64,000 nt of DNA from Citrobacter amalonaticus (GCF_018323885.1 NZ_AP024585.1:3844001-3908000), one strand, 5' to 3'. Numbered from the stretch's first letter, positions 39,241-50,298 are shown. A program made the numbers and translations. Notes: generated from the letters alone by a model not told the origin.

Positions 39241-42114
39241 TTACTGGTATTCGCTCATCGGCACGCAGGAGCAGAACAGGTTACGGTCGCCATAAACGTC
39301 ATCAAGACGCTTCACGGTTGGCCAGTACTTGTTCGCTACACCCGCCGGGAAGACCGCCACTTCACGGCTGTAACCGTGATTCCACTCTGCTACCAGCTCG
39401 TTTTGGGTATGCGGCGCGTTAACCAGTGGGTTATCTTCCAGCGTCCATTCACCGCTCTGCACGCGATCGATTTCCGCACGAATCGCCAGCATCGCGTTGA
39501 TAAAGCGATCCAGTTCCACTTTGCTTTCTGATTCCGTTGGCTCAACCATCAGCGTACCCGCGACCGGGAACGACATGGTCGGCGCATGGAAGCCGTAGTC
39601 GATCAGGCGTTTGGCAATATCCAGTTCACTGATACCGGTCGCTTCTTTCAGCGGACGGATGTCGAGAATACACTCGTGCGCCACGCGACCATCGCGGCCG
39701 GTATACAGAACCGGGAATGCGTCTTTCAGACGGCTGGCAATGTAGTTGGCATTCAGAATTGCCACCTGACTTGCCTGCTTCAGTCCTTCGGCGCCCATCA
39801 TGCGGATGTACATCCAACTGATTGGCAGAATTGATGCGCTGCCGAACGGTGCGGCAGACACCGCGCCCTGACGGGTCAGCATCCCTTCAATCTGCACCAC
39901 ACTGTGGCCTGGTACAAACGGCGCAAGGTGCGATTTCACGCCAATCGGTCCCATGCCTGGGCCACCGCCGCCGTGCGGAATGCAGAAGGTTTTGTGCAGG
40001 TTCAGGTGCGAAACGTCAGCGCCGATAAATCCCGGCGAGGTGATACCCACCTGAGCATTCATATTTGCGCCGTCGAGATAAACCTGACCACCGAATTGAT
40101 GCACGATCTCGCACACTTCGCGGATCGTCTCTTCGTAAACGCCGTGGGTAGACGGATAGGTCACCATGATGCAAGAGAGATTTTCGCCCGCCTGAGCGGC
40201 TTTTTCACGCAGATCGCCAAGATCGATATTCCCGTTCTTATCACAGGCCACGACCACTACCTGCATCCCCGCCATCTGTGCGGAAGCCGGGTTAGTCCCG
40301 TGCGCAGAGGCCGGGATCAGGCAGATATCGCGATGCCCTTCATTGCGGCTTTCGTGATAATGGCGGATCGCCAGCAGACCGGCGTATTCCCCTTGTGCAC
40401 CAGAGTTCGGCTGCATACAGACGGCGTCGTAACCGGTCAGTTTGACCAGCCAGTCAGAAAGCTGACCAATCATCTGATGGTAGCCTTCCGCCTGTTCTGG
40501 CGGGCAGAACGGATGCAGTTCGGCAAATTCCGGCCAGGTAATTGGGATCATTTCCGCTGCCGCATTCAGCTTCATGGTGCAGGAACCCAGCGGGATCATC
40601 GCCTGATTCAGCGCCAGATCTTTGCGCTCCAGCGAGTGCATGTAGCGCATCATCTCAGTTTCACTGTGATAGCGATTGAATACCGGGTGGCTCAGGATGG
40701 CGTCATCACGCAGCATACTTTCCTGAATTGAACGACTGTCGTGCGCCACCTCTTTGTCCAGGGTGTCGATGTTCAGACCGTGGCCGTCACCCAGCAGAAC
40801 CGTAAACAACTGCAAGACATTTTCACGGGTGGTGGTTTCGTCAAGCGTAATGCCGACTGCGTTATGGATATCACTGCGCAGGTTGATTTCTGCCGCTTGC
40901 GCACGCGCCAGCACTGCGGCTTTGTCCGCCACTTCCACGCACAGTGTGTCAAAATAGTGGGCATGACGCAGTTTCAGCCCTTTTTGTTGCATGCCCACGG
41001 CCAGGATATCGGTCAGACGGTGGATACGATTCGCAATGCGTTTCAGGCCAACCGGGCCATGATACACGGCATACAGACTGGCGATGTTTGCCAGCAGTAC
41101 CTGTGAGGTACAAATGTTGGAGTTCGCTTTCTCGCGGCGAATATGCTGCTCACGCGTCTGCATCGCCATACGCAGCGCGGTATTGCCCGCCGCATCTTTC
41201 GATACGCCGATAATACGACCCGGCATGGAGCGTTTGAATTCATCTTTTGCTGCAAAAAATGCCGCGTGTGGACCGCCATAGCCCATCGGTACGCCAAAGC
41301 GTTGCGCAGAGCCGAAAACAATGTCCGCGCCCTGTTTGCCCGGCGCGGTCAGCAGCACCAGCGCCATAAAATCGGCAGCAACGCTGACGATCACTTTGCG
41401 TGATTTCAGTTCGCTAATCAGCGTGCTGTAGTCGTGGACTTCACCGGTGGTACCCACCTGCTGTAACAGCACGCCGAACACATCCTGGTGATCCAGTACT
41501 TTCGCCGCATCATCCACAATCACGTCAAAACCAAAAGTTTCCGCACGCGTACGCACAACGTCCAGCGTTTGTGGATGCACATCTGCGGCAACAAAGAAAC
41601 GGTTCGCGTTTTTCAGTTTGCTGACGCGCTTCGCCATTGCCATCGCTTCTGCAGCCGCAGTGGCTTCATCGAGCAGCGAAGCGGAAGCCATGTCCAGACC
41701 GGTCAGATCCAGTGTCACCTGTTGGAAGTTCAGCAGTGCTTCCAGGCGGCCCTGAGACACTTCCGGCTGATAAGGCGTATAGGCGGTGTACCAGCCCGGG
41801 TTTTCCAGCATGTTACGCAGGATAACCGGTGGCAGTTGCACGGCGGTATAACCCATGCCGATGTATGACGTGAAGCGCTTGTTACGCCCGGCGATGGCCT
41901 TTAATTCTGCCAGCGCGGCGTATTCGGTCGCCGCCTCGCCCACCTGCGGCGGGGTTGCGAGCTGAATGTCTTTCGGCACAATCTGGCCGATCAGCGCGTT
42001 TAACGACCCGGCACCAACGGCATTCAGCATCTCTTGCTGTTGCGTGGCGTCCGGTCCGATGTGGCGTTCAATGAAAGCGCCGCTGTTTTCAAGCTGGCTT
42101 AACGTCTGTGTCAT
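39241..42114 (-). CDS. gcvP: Glycine dehydrogenase (decarboxylating), P protein GcvP
   Basis: 957 residues, the E. coli length. PLP-dependent decarboxylase of the glycine cleavage system. The PLP lysine is in [17 protein letters not shown] in the C-terminal half. It releases CO2 from glycine and transfers the aminomethyl group to the lipoyl arm of GcvH. It is third in gcvT-gcvH-gcvP; a REP pair separates it from gcvH. Long plus-strand frames over it are antisense shadows. Confidence 0.98.
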   Translation of the reverse strand: MTQTLSQLENSGAFIERHIGPDATQQQEMLNAVGAGSLNALIGQIVPKDIQLATPPQVGEAATEYAALAELKAIAGRNKRFTSYIGMGYTAVQLPPVILRNMLENPGWYTAYTPYQPEVSQGRLEALLNFQQVTLDLTGLDMASASLLDEATAAAEAMAMAKRVSKLKNANRFFVAADVHPQTLDVVRTRAETFGFDVIVDDAAKVLDHQDVFGVLLQQVGTTGEVHDYSTLISELKSRKVIVSVAADFMALVLLTAPGKQGADIVFGSAQRFGVPMGYGGPHAAFFAAKDEFKRSMPGRIIGVSKDAAGNTALRMAMQTREQHIRREKANSNICTSQVLLANIASLYAVYHGPVGLKRIANRIHRLTDILAVGMQQKGLKLRHAHYFDTLCVEVADKAAVLARAQAAEINLRSDIHNAVGITLDETTTRENVLQLFTVLLGDGHGLNIDTLDKEVAHDSRSIQESMLRDDAILSHPVFNRYHSETEMMRYMHSLERKDLALNQAMIPLGSCTMKLNAAAEMIPITWPEFAELHPFCPPEQAEGYHQMIGQLSDWLVKLTGYDAVCMQPNSGAQGEYAGLLAIRHYHESRNEGHRDICLIPASAHGTNPASAQMAGMQVVVVACDKNGNIDLGDLREKAAQAGENLSCIMVTYPSTHGVYEETIREVCEIVHQFGGQVYLDGANMNAQVGITSPGFIGADVSHLNLHKTFCIPHGGGGPGMGPIGVKSHLAPFVPGHSVVQIEGMLTRQGAVSAAPFGSASILPISWMYIRMMGAEGLKQASQVAILNANYIASRLKDAFPVLYTGRDGRVAHECILDIRPLKEATGISELDIAKRLIDYGFHAPTMSFPVAGTLMVEPTESESKVELDRFINAMLAIRAEIDRVQSGEWTLEDNPLVNAPHTQNELVAEWNHGYSREVAVFPAGVANKYWPTVKRLDDVYGDRNLFCSCVPMSEYQ

Positions 42115-42164
42115 GGGCGATGGTTCCTGAAACGTGCAGTGAATCGTGATTGTCTCTGTCTGCG

Positions 42165-42237
42165 AGCCCGGTGGCGCTAACGCTTACCGGGCCTACGCAT
42201 GCCTTCCAGGCCGGATAAGCGCAGCGCCATCCGGCAA
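42165..42237. repeat. REP pair between gcvH and gcvP
   Basis: AGCCCGGTGGCGCTAACGC...ACCGGGCCTACG and CAGGCCGGATAAGCGCAGCG...CCGGCA sit inside the operon, a usual position for REP-mediated mRNA stabilisation. Confidence 0.85.
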
Positions 42238-42245
42238 AGGCAGAT

Positions 42246-42635
42246 TTACTCGTCTTCTAACAATGCTTCGTACGCAGTGGCATCCAGCAGCGAGTCCAGT
42301 TCGCTCTCATCACTGGCTTTGATTTTGAAAATCCAGCCATCGGCGTACGGCTCGCTGTTCACCAGTTCCGGGGAGTCGCTCAGGGCATCGTTAACGGCCA
42401 CGATCTCACCGCCGATCGGCGCATAGATATCAGAAGCGGCTTTGACCGATTCGGCAACCGCGCAGTCATCACCCGCACTCACGGTCGTGCCGACTTCCGG
42501 CAGGTCAACAAAAACCATGTCGCCCAACAGTTCCTGAGCGTGTTCGGTAATGCCAACGGTGTAAGAGCCGTCAGCTTCTTTGCGCAGCCATTCGTGTTCT
42601 TTACTGTATTTCAGTTCTGCTGGTACGTTGCTCAT
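42246..42635 (-). CDS. gcvH: Glycine cleavage system H protein GcvH
   Basis: 129 residues from ATG 42635 ([10 protein letters not shown]), with TCTGGAGATTG upstream. The lipoylated lysine is in [15 protein letters not shown]. It shuttles the aminomethyl group between GcvP, GcvT and the L protein. Lipoate is attached here by LipB/LipA or by LplA, whose gene also lies in this window. Confidence 0.98.
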   Translation of the reverse strand: MSNVPAELKYSKEHEWLRKEADGSYTVGITEHAQELLGDMVFVDLPEVGTTVSAGDDCAVAESVKAASDIYAPIGGEIVAVNDALSDSPELVNSEPYADGWIFKIKASDESELDSLLDATAYEALLEDE

Positions 42636-42660
42636 CAATCAATCTCCAGAAAAGGATGAA

Positions 42661-43755
42661 TCACGCGACGGCTTTGCCGTTACGCACAAAAACAGGTTTA
42701 GTGACTTTTACCGGCATTTCGCGGTTGCGAATCTGCACAATGGCCGTTTCGCCAATGCCCGCTGGTACGCGCGCCAACGCAATACTGTAGCCCAGCGTCG
42801 GAGAGAAGGTACCGCTCGTGATAACGCCTTCCAGTTGATTACCCTGGGCGTCAGTGAAACGTACCGGCAGTTCGTTACGCAGCACACCTTTTTCGGTCAT
42901 GACCAGGCCAACCAACTGTTCGTGGCCTTTTTCACGCTGCGCTTCCAGTGCTTCACGACCGATAAAGTCGCGATCGGCGGGTTCCCAGGCAACAGTCCAG
43001 CCCATATTAGCCGCCAGTGGAGTGATCCCCTCATCCATCTCCTGGCCATACAGGTTCATACCCGCTTCCAGACGCAGCGTATCGCGCGCGCCCAGACCAC
43101 ACGGTTTCACCCCCGCTTCCACCAGCGCACGCCAGAAATCCGCCGCCTTTTCATTCGGCATCGCAATCTCATAGCCCACTTCACCGGTATAACCGGTCGT
43201 GGCGATAAACAGGTCGCCGGCCTGCACGCCGAAGAACGGTTTCATGCCTTCAACGGCTTTGCGCTGCTCATCAGTAAACAGAGATGCCGCCTTCGCCTGC
43301 GCGTCAGGCCCCTGCACCGCGATCAGCGACAGGTCATCACGCACGGTAATGTCGATGGCATAAGGTTCAGCGTGTTGGGTAATCCAGGAGAGGTCTTTTT
43401 CGCGAGTGGCGGAGTTAACAACGAGGCGGAAGAAGTCTTCGGTAAAGTAATAGACAATCAGGTCATCTATCACGCCGCCCGAGGCGTTAAGCATACCGGA
43501 ATAAAGCGCCTTGCCGGTTTTCGTGAGCTTTGCCACATCGTTCGCCAGCAGATAACGCAAGAACTCCCGAGTGCGACTGCCGCGTAGATCGACGATGGTC
43601 ATGTGCGACACATCAAACATTCCGGCATCGGTGCGAACCGCATGGTGTTCATCGAGCTGAGAACCATAATGCAGCGGCATCATCCAGCCGTGGAAATCGA
43701 CCATGCGTGCGCCGCATAGCGTGTGTTGTTCGTACAAAGGCGTCTGTTGAGCCAT
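42661..43755 (-). CDS. gcvT: Aminomethyltransferase, T protein GcvT
   Basis: 364 residues, the E. coli length. Folate-binding T protein that forms 5,10-methylene-THF and releases ammonia from the H-protein arm. Motifs include [20 protein letters not shown] and the aspartate region [11 protein letters not shown]. It is the first gene of gcvTHP. A PurR-type box lies about 90 bases upstream. Confidence 0.98.
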   Translation of the reverse strand: MAQQTPLYEQHTLCGARMVDFHGWMMPLHYGSQLDEHHAVRTDAGMFDVSHMTIVDLRGSRTREFLRYLLANDVAKLTKTGKALYSGMLNASGGVIDDLIVYYFTEDFFRLVVNSATREKDLSWITQHAEPYAIDITVRDDLSLIAVQGPDAQAKAASLFTDEQRKAVEGMKPFFGVQAGDLFIATTGYTGEVGYEIAMPNEKAADFWRALVEAGVKPCGLGARDTLRLEAGMNLYGQEMDEGITPLAANMGWTVAWEPADRDFIGREALEAQREKGHEQLVGLVMTEKGVLRNELPVRFTDAQGNQLEGVITSGTFSPTLGYSIALARVPAGIGETAIVQIRNREMPVKVTKPVFVRNGKAVA

Positions 43756-43846
43756 CTTGTCCTCATTGAATAAGCGGGGCTGACCACCCTTTCGCAGCGA
43801 AAATTGTCGCCACGAAACCCGGCATCGACGTCACTCCTGGACTCCG

Positions 43847-43862
43847 ACGCAAACGTTCTCTT
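43847..43862. promoter_or_regulatory. PurR operator of gcvTHP
   Basis: ACGCAAACGTTCTCTT matches the PurR consensus ACGCAAACGTTTNCNT at nearly every position. PurR repression of gcvTHP is established in E. coli and ties one-carbon supply to purine status. Confidence 0.85.
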
Positions 43863-44140
43863 TGCCCCTGAACTTACCACCGAAATCCACGCTAAACCAT
43901 AAAACAAAATTAACCATCACATTAGCTTATGACCAAAAACCGCCAAAACACCATCAGCATAAAAAACCATTGAAAAGGCCATTAATACAGATAAATGATA
44001 AGCACTCATCCATAACAGCCGCACATATCAATATTAAACGCTAAAAAAATGTCAAAACTGGCGTTGCGAGAAAATCATGACATTAGAAAATATAATGCGA
44101 AAAGAAGAGTGAAATTAGTTTATTTCAAATGAGGGAAGCC

Positions 44141-44162
44141 TCCCGGCGAAGACGCCGGGAGA
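44141..44162 (-). terminator. Hairpin after ubiI
   Basis: CTCCCGGCG-AAGA-CGCCGGGAG is a perfect 9-bp stem 45 bases beyond the ubiI stop. There is no good T-run on either side, so it may be a stability element. Confidence 0.5.
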
Positions 44163-44206
44163 AGGAAATGTGACGGGTTTCAAATTCTTTAAAAAGAGGG
44201 GAATGC

Positions 44207-45409
44207 TTAGCGAAGCCACTCAGGCAGATCGTTTAATCCCATTGCCTGACGGAGAAGTTGCGGTTTAACGCCAGGGAGCGTATCAGCCAGTTTCAGCCCT
44301 ATATCACGCAGCAGTTTTTTCGCCGGATTCGTCCCCGCAAACAGCTCGCGGAATCCCTGCATGCCCGCGAGCATCATCGCGGCGCTGTGCTTACGGCTAC
44401 GCTCATAGCGACGCAAATAAAGGTACTGACCGATATCTTTACCCTGACGATGCAGACGTTTGAGTTCATCCACCAGTTCTGCTGCATCCATAAAACCGAG
44501 ATTTACGCCCTGTCCGGCCAGCGGATGGATAGTATGCGCAGCGTCGCCCACCAGCGCCAGACGATGCGCGGCAAACTGACGCGCATAGCGTCCTGTCAGT
44601 GGAAACACCTGGCGGTCGCTTTCCACCTGACACAGCCCCAGACGATTATCAAACGCGATGTTCAGCGCCTGATTAAATTGCTCATCGCTAAGCTGCTGCA
44701 TCCGTTCAGCCGCTTCCGGCGCAAGCGACCAGACGATGGAGCACAAATGCGGATCGCTGAGCGGCAAAAACGCCAGAATGCCTTCACCGTGAAACGCCTG
44801 ACGGGCAACAGCACCGTGCGCTTCTTCGGTGCGAATAGTCGCGACCAGCGCATGATGGCGGTAATCCCAGAAGGTCAGCGGAATGTCTGCCTTATTGCGT
44901 AGCCACGAATTCGCCCCATCGGCGCCAATCACCAGACGCGCGGTGAGCATTGCGCCATCTTTCAGCGTCAGGAAGGCTTCGTTTTCCCCCCACGCCACCT
45001 GCTGCAATTCGGCAGGCGCCATCAGCGTGATATCGGAGGATTGCTGCGCTTTTTGCCACAGCGCGTAATGGATCACGGCGTTCTCTACGATATGGCCCAG
45101 ATGGCTGTAGCCCATGCTTTGGTCATCAAATTCAATGCGGCCAAAGCTGTCCTTATCCCACACTTCCATCCCGTGATAACAACTGGCGCGACGAGCCACA
45201 ATGTCTGACCAGACGCCCAGACGGGTAAGCAGTTTTTCACTGGCGGCATTGATTGCCGACACGCGAAGCGCAGGATCGGCATCCATCGCCAACGGCTGCG
45301 GTTCGCGCTGTTCGAGCACAGCGACACGTAAACCGCTGCCCTGTAACCCGCACGCGACAGCCAGGCCAACCATGCCTCCACCCACGATTGCTACATCAAC
45401 ACTTTGCAC
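44207..45409 (-). CDS. ubiI: Ubiquinone C5 hydroxylase UbiI (VisC)
   Basis: 400 residues, FAD-dependent monooxygenase. GxGxxG motif VAIVGGGMVGLAVA at the N terminus, VIGADGANSWLR (DG motif) in the middle and ALVGDAAHTIHPLAGQG (GD motif). It hydroxylates the C5 position of the ubiquinone ring using oxygen. Last of the ygfB-pepP-ubiH-ubiI series; a REP unit lies between ubiH and ubiI. Confidence 0.97.
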   Translation of the reverse strand: MQSVDVAIVGGGMVGLAVACGLQGSGLRVAVLEQREPQPLAMDADPALRVSAINAASEKLLTRLGVWSDIVARRASCYHGMEVWDKDSFGRIEFDDQSMGYSHLGHIVENAVIHYALWQKAQQSSDITLMAPAELQQVAWGENEAFLTLKDGAMLTARLVIGADGANSWLRNKADIPLTFWDYRHHALVATIRTEEAHGAVARQAFHGEGILAFLPLSDPHLCSIVWSLAPEAAERMQQLSDEQFNQALNIAFDNRLGLCQVESDRQVFPLTGRYARQFAAHRLALVGDAAHTIHPLAGQGVNLGFMDAAELVDELKRLHRQGKDIGQYLYLRRYERSRKHSAAMMLAGMQGFRELFAGTNPAKKLLRDIGLKLADTLPGVKPQLLRQAMGLNDLPEWLR

Positions 45410-45454
45410 TGTTTACTCCTGGAAATCGGAAACCGCCATCGGGCGTCATGTTCG

Positions 45455-45492
45455 TATAAATACCGGATGGCGCTTCGCTTATCCGGTCTGGA
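45455..45492. repeat. REP element ubiH/ubiI
   Basis: TACCGGATGGCGCTTCGCTT...ATCCGGTC, a single REP palindrome in the 88-base spacer. Confidence 0.8.
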
Positions 45493-45497
45493 GATGT

Positions 45498-46676
45498 TTA
45501 CCGCGCCACCCAGCCTAACGTCCGCTGCGCAAACGCATTGCGGGCGGGAGGGCATAATTCCATGGTCATCAGTCCCATGTTGCGCCCAACAACCAGCGGC
45601 GCCCAGCGGTTGGCAAACAGATGGACCAGACTGTCCGTCACGCCGACCGTAGCCTGGCGATCCTCCTGACGACGCTGTTGATAGTGCGAGAGCACGGCGT
45701 AATCACCGACGTCCCTGCCCGTTGCCTGCGCTTCAGTCAGCGTTTCGGCGAGGCTCATGACATCGCGCAGTCCGAGGTTGAACCCCTGCCCTGCAATCGG
45801 ATGCAGCGTCTGCGCGGCGTTACCCACCAGCACGGTACGGTGCGTGAATGCCTTCGCCGCCGTGGTGAGCGACAGCGGATACGCGCTCCGTTTGCCTGCG
45901 TGCGTGATTTTCCCCAACCGCCAGCCAAATGCCGTCTGGAGTTCGCGACAGAAACGTTCATCTGACCAGCTCAGAATCTCCTCACGGTGTTCCAGCGGAT
46001 GGCACCACACCAGCGAACTGCGCCCTTCAGACATCGGCAGCATCGCCAATGGTCCATGCGCCGTAAACCGTTCAAACGCGCGGCCATTATGTGCAACGGC
46101 GGTTGAGACGTTAGCGATCACCGCCAACTGCTCATAGGGTTCCTGTTGCCAGTCAACGCCGCAGGCGGTGGCCAGCGCTGAACGGGTACCATCCGCTGCC
46201 ACCAGAACGCGTCCGACGATCGTTTCGCCCGTCTCCAGCGTGACATTCACCTGGTCTTCGGTACGCGACACGCTGGCAACCCGATCCGGGCAGTGCAACG
46301 TGACGCCAGGCGCTTTTCGCAGCAGAGCAAACAGGCGTAACCCCACGTCATGCAGCTCAACCACCTGACCCAGCGCCGGAATGCGATAGTCCTCAGCGTG
46401 GAGCGTCACAAAACCGGCATGACCCCGATCGCTGACGTGGACGGTATTGATCGCGGTGGCGCAGTCGGCAATTGCCTGCCAGACGCCAATGCGTGCCAGT
46501 TGTTGGCAGGTCCCCGCCGCGAGCGCAATCGCCCGGGCATCAAACCCGGGATGACTGTCCGCTTCGGGGGCAGTCGCTTCAATCAGATGAACCGGCAGCA
46601 TCCCCTGACTCAACCGGGAAATCGCCAGCGCCAGCGTCGCGCCCACCATGCCACCGCCAACAATGATCACGCTCAT
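45498..46676 (-). CDS. ubiH: Ubiquinone 4-hydroxylase step enzyme UbiH
   Basis: 392 residues, same flavin monooxygenase family as UbiI. N-terminal VIIVGGGMVGATLALA, VAADGTRSALA and VLVGNAAQTLHPIAGQG are the FAD motifs. UbiH hydroxylates C1 of the ubiquinone precursor ring in the Ubi complex. Its start overlaps the pepP stop (ATGA), so the two are translationally coupled. Confidence 0.97.
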   Translation of the reverse strand: MSVIIVGGGMVGATLALAISRLSQGMLPVHLIEATAPEADSHPGFDARAIALAAGTCQQLARIGVWQAIADCATAINTVHVSDRGHAGFVTLHAEDYRIPALGQVVELHDVGLRLFALLRKAPGVTLHCPDRVASVSRTEDQVNVTLETGETIVGRVLVAADGTRSALATACGVDWQQEPYEQLAVIANVSTAVAHNGRAFERFTAHGPLAMLPMSEGRSSLVWCHPLEHREEILSWSDERFCRELQTAFGWRLGKITHAGKRSAYPLSLTTAAKAFTHRTVLVGNAAQTLHPIAGQGFNLGLRDVMSLAETLTEAQATGRDVGDYAVLSHYQQRRQEDRQATVGVTDSLVHLFANRWAPLVVGRNMGLMTMELCPPARNAFAQRTLGWVAR

Positions 46677-47989
46677 GCCTTTTTCGCCGCCGCCATTAAC
46701 GCTTCAATCTCATCCGCCTTTTTGACGACGCCAGCGGTCAGATTTTCGTTGCCGTTTTCGGTGATCAGAATGTCATCCTCAATACGGATCCCGATCCCCC
46801 GATACGCTTCCGGGACATCGGCATCAGGCGCAATATACAGCCCTGGTTCAACGGTAATCACCATTCCTGGCTTCAGGATGCGGGAACGATCCTGCTCATA
46901 TTCGCCGACATCATGGACATCCAGCCCCAGCCAGTGGCTCAAACCGTGCATAAAGAACGGACGATGCGCATTATCGGCGATCAGTTGATCCACTTCGCCC
47001 TGCAAAATACCCAGCTTCACCAGCCCGGTAATCATAATGCGCACGACTTCGCCGGTGACTTCCTGAATCGAGGTGCCCGGACGGTACAGACGCAGGCTGG
47101 TTTCCAGTGATTCCAGGACGATGTCGTAGATTTCACGTTGCGCCGGGGTAAATTTGCCATTCACCGGGAACGTTCGGGTGATATCCCCGGCATAGCCCTG
47201 GTATTCACAACCTGCATCAATCAGCACCAAATCGCCGTCGCGCAGTTCACTTTCATTTTCGGTGTAATGCAGAATACAGCCATTTTCACCGCTGCCCACA
47301 ATGGTGTTGTAGGACGGATAGCGTGCGCCGTGGCGAGTAAATTCGTGGTGAATTTCGCCTTCCAGGTGATACTCAAACATCCCCGGACGGCATTTCTCCA
47401 TCGCCCGGGTATGCGCGAGTGCCGTAATTTCTCCGGCGCGACGCATCACCGCAATCTCTTCAGGCGACTTAAACAGGCGCATTTCATGCACCATCGGCCG
47501 CCAGTCGATCAGGGTCGACGGCGCTTTCAGGTTCTGGCGTGAGCCTTTGCGCAGTTTTTCCAGCGCGGTGAAGACAATCTCATCCGCATACGCATATTCG
47601 CCCTGCGCGTGATACACCACGTCCAGACCGTTAAGTAGTTGAAAAAGCTGTTGATTAATTTCGCTGAAGGCCAGCGCGCGATCCACCGCCAGTTTTTCCG
47701 GCGCGGCATCTTGCCCCAGACGTCGACCAAACCAGATTTCTGCAGTCAGATCGCGAACGCGGTTGAACAACACGCTGTGGTTATGGGTATCGTCGCTTTT
47801 AATCAGTACCAGAACGGCCTCCGGTTCGTTAAAACCGGTGAAATACCAGAAATCGCTGCTCTGGCGATACGGGTATTCACTGTCCGCGCTGCGCGTTACT
47901 TCCGGCGCGGCAAAAATCAGCGCGGCGCTGCCTGGCTGCATTTGCGCAAGCAGTGCCTGGCGACGACGTTGGTATTCCTGCGGTGTCAT
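46673..47989 (-). CDS. pepP: Xaa-Pro aminopeptidase PepP
   Basis: 438 residues, three shorter at the N terminus than E. coli PepP. Dinuclear-metal pita-bread peptidase; ligands are visible in LIDAGCEYQGYAGDITRTF, HGLSHWLGLDVHDVG, TVEPGLYI and GIRIEDDI. It removes N-terminal residues preceding proline. It overlaps ubiH and follows ygfB by 31 bases. Confidence 0.97.
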   Translation of the reverse strand: MTPQEYQRRRQALLAQMQPGSAALIFAAPEVTRSADSEYPYRQSSDFWYFTGFNEPEAVLVLIKSDDTHNHSVLFNRVRDLTAEIWFGRRLGQDAAPEKLAVDRALAFSEINQQLFQLLNGLDVVYHAQGEYAYADEIVFTALEKLRKGSRQNLKAPSTLIDWRPMVHEMRLFKSPEEIAVMRRAGEITALAHTRAMEKCRPGMFEYHLEGEIHHEFTRHGARYPSYNTIVGSGENGCILHYTENESELRDGDLVLIDAGCEYQGYAGDITRTFPVNGKFTPAQREIYDIVLESLETSLRLYRPGTSIQEVTGEVVRIMITGLVKLGILQGEVDQLIADNAHRPFFMHGLSHWLGLDVHDVGEYEQDRSRILKPGMVITVEPGLYIAPDADVPEAYRGIGIRIEDDILITENGNENLTAGVVKKADEIEALMAAAKKA

Positions 47990-48020
47990 GACGTGGTGGC
48001 CTCCATTATCGTTTTACTTT

Positions 48021-48599
48021 TTAGTGTAGGGTCGGTTTACGCACTTCCGGTGCGGTCGGCGGCTGACGAGTGAAGGTATCGTGGCACAGCAGCGCCGCGA
48101 CACGCACATACTCGATGATCTCTTCGAGCGACATCTCCAGCTCTTCCTGATCTTCCTCTTCGTCATAGCCGAGCTGCGCGATGTTGCGCAAATCGTCGAT
48201 AGCTTCGCCCGTTTCTCCGGTCACTTTATCAAGCTTCGGCTGCGTGACGCCGAGGCCAAGCAGGAAGTGATTAACCCATCCCGCCAGTGCGTCTGCACGA
48301 TCGAAAACGCTCACGTCATCGCCTTCAGGCAGATAAAGCTGAAAAAGGAAACCATCATCTTCCAGCGCGTCGCTGGTCGCGGAGTGCATTTTACGCAGCG
48401 CCTGAGCCAGTTCATGACCGAAGGCCAGCCCTTCGTTCGTCAGGTCGTGAAGCAGCGGCTGCCAGGAGCTGTCGTTATTACCACCGCAAATCATCCCGCT
48501 GATCAAACCGTGCATTTCCGCTGGGGTCAGTCCGGCCCCTTGTTGGTTCAAATACTGGTTCATTTCACTGTAACCAGGCATTTCGTTCTGTATAGACAT
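48021..48599 (-). CDS. ygfB: UPF0149 family protein YgfB
   Basis: 192 residues from ATG 48599 ([10 protein letters not shown]); an in-frame ATG two codons upstream is possible. All-helical acidic protein of the UPF0149/YecA-like family with conserved LIAG-type LISGMICGG and [10 protein letters not shown] segments. Function is unclear in enterics; in Pseudomonas a homolog affects AmpC-related expression. First of the ygfB-pepP-ubiH-ubiI genes, divergent from zapA. Confidence 0.93.
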   Translation of the reverse strand: MSIQNEMPGYSEMNQYLNQQGAGLTPAEMHGLISGMICGGNNDSSWQPLLHDLTNEGLAFGHELAQALRKMHSATSDALEDDGFLFQLYLPEGDDVSVFDRADALAGWVNHFLLGLGVTQPKLDKVTGETGEAIDDLRNIAQLGYDEEEDQEELEMSLEEIIEYVRVAALLCHDTFTRQPPTAPEVRKPTLH

Positions 48600-48699
48600 A
48601 AGCATTCGTCATCAAAGGGAGGATATTCATGGTATGCTACCACTTTGGACCCTGGTGAACCAGAATAGGGCTTGTATCTTCACACCAGGGTAGCTATAG

Positions 48700-49095
<396 letters not shown>

Positions 49096-49137
49096 CACTT
49101 TTCGGTTTACTATGGTAGAGTGACCGTGAAGACAAAA

Positions 49138-49320
49138 ATTTCTCTGAGATGTTTGCAAGCGGGCCAGTCCCCTGAGCCGATATTTCATACCACAAGAATG
49201 TGGCGATCCATGGTTGGTGAGCATGCTCGGTCCGTCCGAGAAGCCTTAAAACTGTGACGACGCATTCACCTTGAACCAAGGGTTCAAGGGTTACAGCCTG
49301 CGGCGGCATCTCGGAGATTC
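49138..49320 (+). ncRNA. ssrS: 6S RNA (SsrS)
   Basis: A 183-base segment beginning ATTTCTCTGAGATGTTTGCA and ending GGCGGCATCTCGGAGATTC is nearly identical to E. coli 6S RNA. The ends pair (CTCTGAGATG with CATCTCGGAG), leaving the large central bubble that mimics an open promoter and sequesters sigma70 RNA polymerase in stationary phase. It lies between zapA and fau, the conserved location, and the ssrS-fau transcript is normally processed to release it. Confidence 0.98.
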
Positions 49321-49341
49321 TCCTTCTACCTGGCGACAGCC

Positions 49342-49938
49342 ATGACATTACTTTCTGAACTCCCTTTATCACGACAAACCATTCGCCAGATGATTAGGCA
49401 ACGTCGTCGTGCGCTCACACTTTCGCAGCAAATCACCTTCGGTCAGCAGGCCGCAACACGCATGCTTGCATACCCTCCCGTAGTGATGGCGCACACGGTC
49501 GCCGTGTTTTTGTCATTTGATGGCGAACTCGATACTCAGCCCCTAATCGAACAACTCTGGCACGCGGGAAAACGCGTCTATCTCCCGGTCCTGCACCCTT
49601 TCAGCCCCGGTAATTTGCTGTTTCTGCACTATCACCCGCACAGTGAACTGATCACTAATCGGCTGAAGATTCAGGAACCTAAACTCGACGTTCGTGATGT
49701 TCTGCCGCTTTCGCAACTGGACGTGCTGGTCACGCCACTGGTGGCGTTTGATGAGTACGGTCAGCGTTTAGGGATGGGTGGCGGATTCTACGATCGCACC
49801 TTGCAAAACTGGCAACAGCATGGTCTGACGCCCGTAGGGTATGCCCACGACTGTCAGCGTGTGGAGAAATTGCCGGCAGAAGAGTGGGATGTCCCCTTAC
49901 CGGCCGTCGTAACGCCGTCAAAAGTGTGGGAATGGTAA
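49342..49938 (+). CDS. fau: 5-formyltetrahydrofolate cyclo-ligase Fau (YgfA)
   Basis: 198 residues from ATG 49342; a shorter form from 49390 (MIRQRRRALT) equals the older E. coli annotation. Family motifs are the N-terminal RQRRRAL and the C-terminal ATP-binding RLGMGGGFYDRTL. It converts 5-formyl-THF to 5,10-methenyl-THF with ATP. It is co-transcribed with 6S RNA 21 bases upstream; E. coli links this gene to persister formation. Confidence 0.95.
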   Translation: MTLLSELPLSRQTIRQMIRQRRRALTLSQQITFGQQAATRMLAYPPVVMAHTVAVFLSFDGELDTQPLIEQLWHAGKRVYLPVLHPFSPGNLLFLHYHPHSELITNRLKIQEPKLDVRDVLPLSQLDVLVTPLVAFDEYGQRLGMGGGFYDRTLQNWQQHGLTPVGYAHDCQRVEKLPAEEWDVPLPAVVTPSKVWEW

Positions 49939-49990
49939 GCGCTTCTTTGCTGATTGACACCGCCGTTTTTTTGACCTAAATTTCCTCGGT

Positions 49991-50135
49991 AAGGGTGAGG
50001 GAGGCGAACCTCCCTCCTGCGTTTTCGCTGTTAATATGCTGGCCAGGCGATGATTAACAGGATAAGCAGCATGATGACATAACTCATCATCGTCCCTTTC
50101 CTTTTTAGAGCCCCTGCTTCGGTAGGGGCTTTCCC
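49991..50135 (+). ncRNA. sibC: SibC-type antisense RNA
   Basis: The segment starting AAGGGTGAGGGAGGCGAACC, with an early GAGGGAGG/CCTCCCTC stem, and ending in the terminator AGCCCCT...AGGGGCT is typical of Sib RNAs and lies between fau and serA as in E. coli. It fully covers a 19-codon Ibs toxin frame on the other strand and would repress it by base pairing. Confidence 0.88.
50031..50090 (-). CDS. ibsC: IbsC-type hydrophobic toxin peptide
   Basis: Reading leftwards from 50090 gives MMSYVIMLLILLIIAWPAY, 19 residues, with GGAAAGGGACG just before the start. The length, double methionine, single hydrophobic helix and end match the Ibs family of type I toxins, which depolarise the membrane when overproduced. 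It is antisense to the Sib RNA. Confidence 0.88.
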   Translation of the reverse strand: MMSYVIMLLILLIIAWPAY

Positions 50136-50298
50136 GTTTCAGCGCTGTGCTGCGCCTCTATCGTAAATTCCTTTTGTTGATGTACAACGCGTAGCGAAGC
50201 CTTTAATCATCAATTGCGGCAAGGCTCGAAAACAGGATGTATGCGTTACAACAAGGGATGACGATGTCGGGAAAACGAAGGGAGAAAGGAAGAAATGA

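Larger units (their letters stand above)
43756..44206. promoter_or_regulatory. gcvT promoter region and spacer to ubiI
   Basis: 451 bases, very AT-rich from 43870 to 44130, consistent with the Lrp/GcvA-controlled region known upstream of gcvT in E. coli. A 60-codon frame at 43862-44044 has A-rich composition and no initiation signal and is not called. It contains the PurR box and a GC-rich inverted repeat beside ubiI. Confidence 0.7.

Noticed and set aside
43756..43900. Glycine riboswitch upstream of gcvT
   Set aside because: No tandem glycine-aptamer pattern is visible; enteric gcvTHP is controlled by GcvA/GcvR, Lrp and PurR, and a PurR box is present.
43862..44044. 60-codon Lys/His/Thr-rich frame upstream of gcvT
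   Set aside because: Sits in the AT-rich regulatory region and the composition reflects A-rich DNA; no initiation signal.
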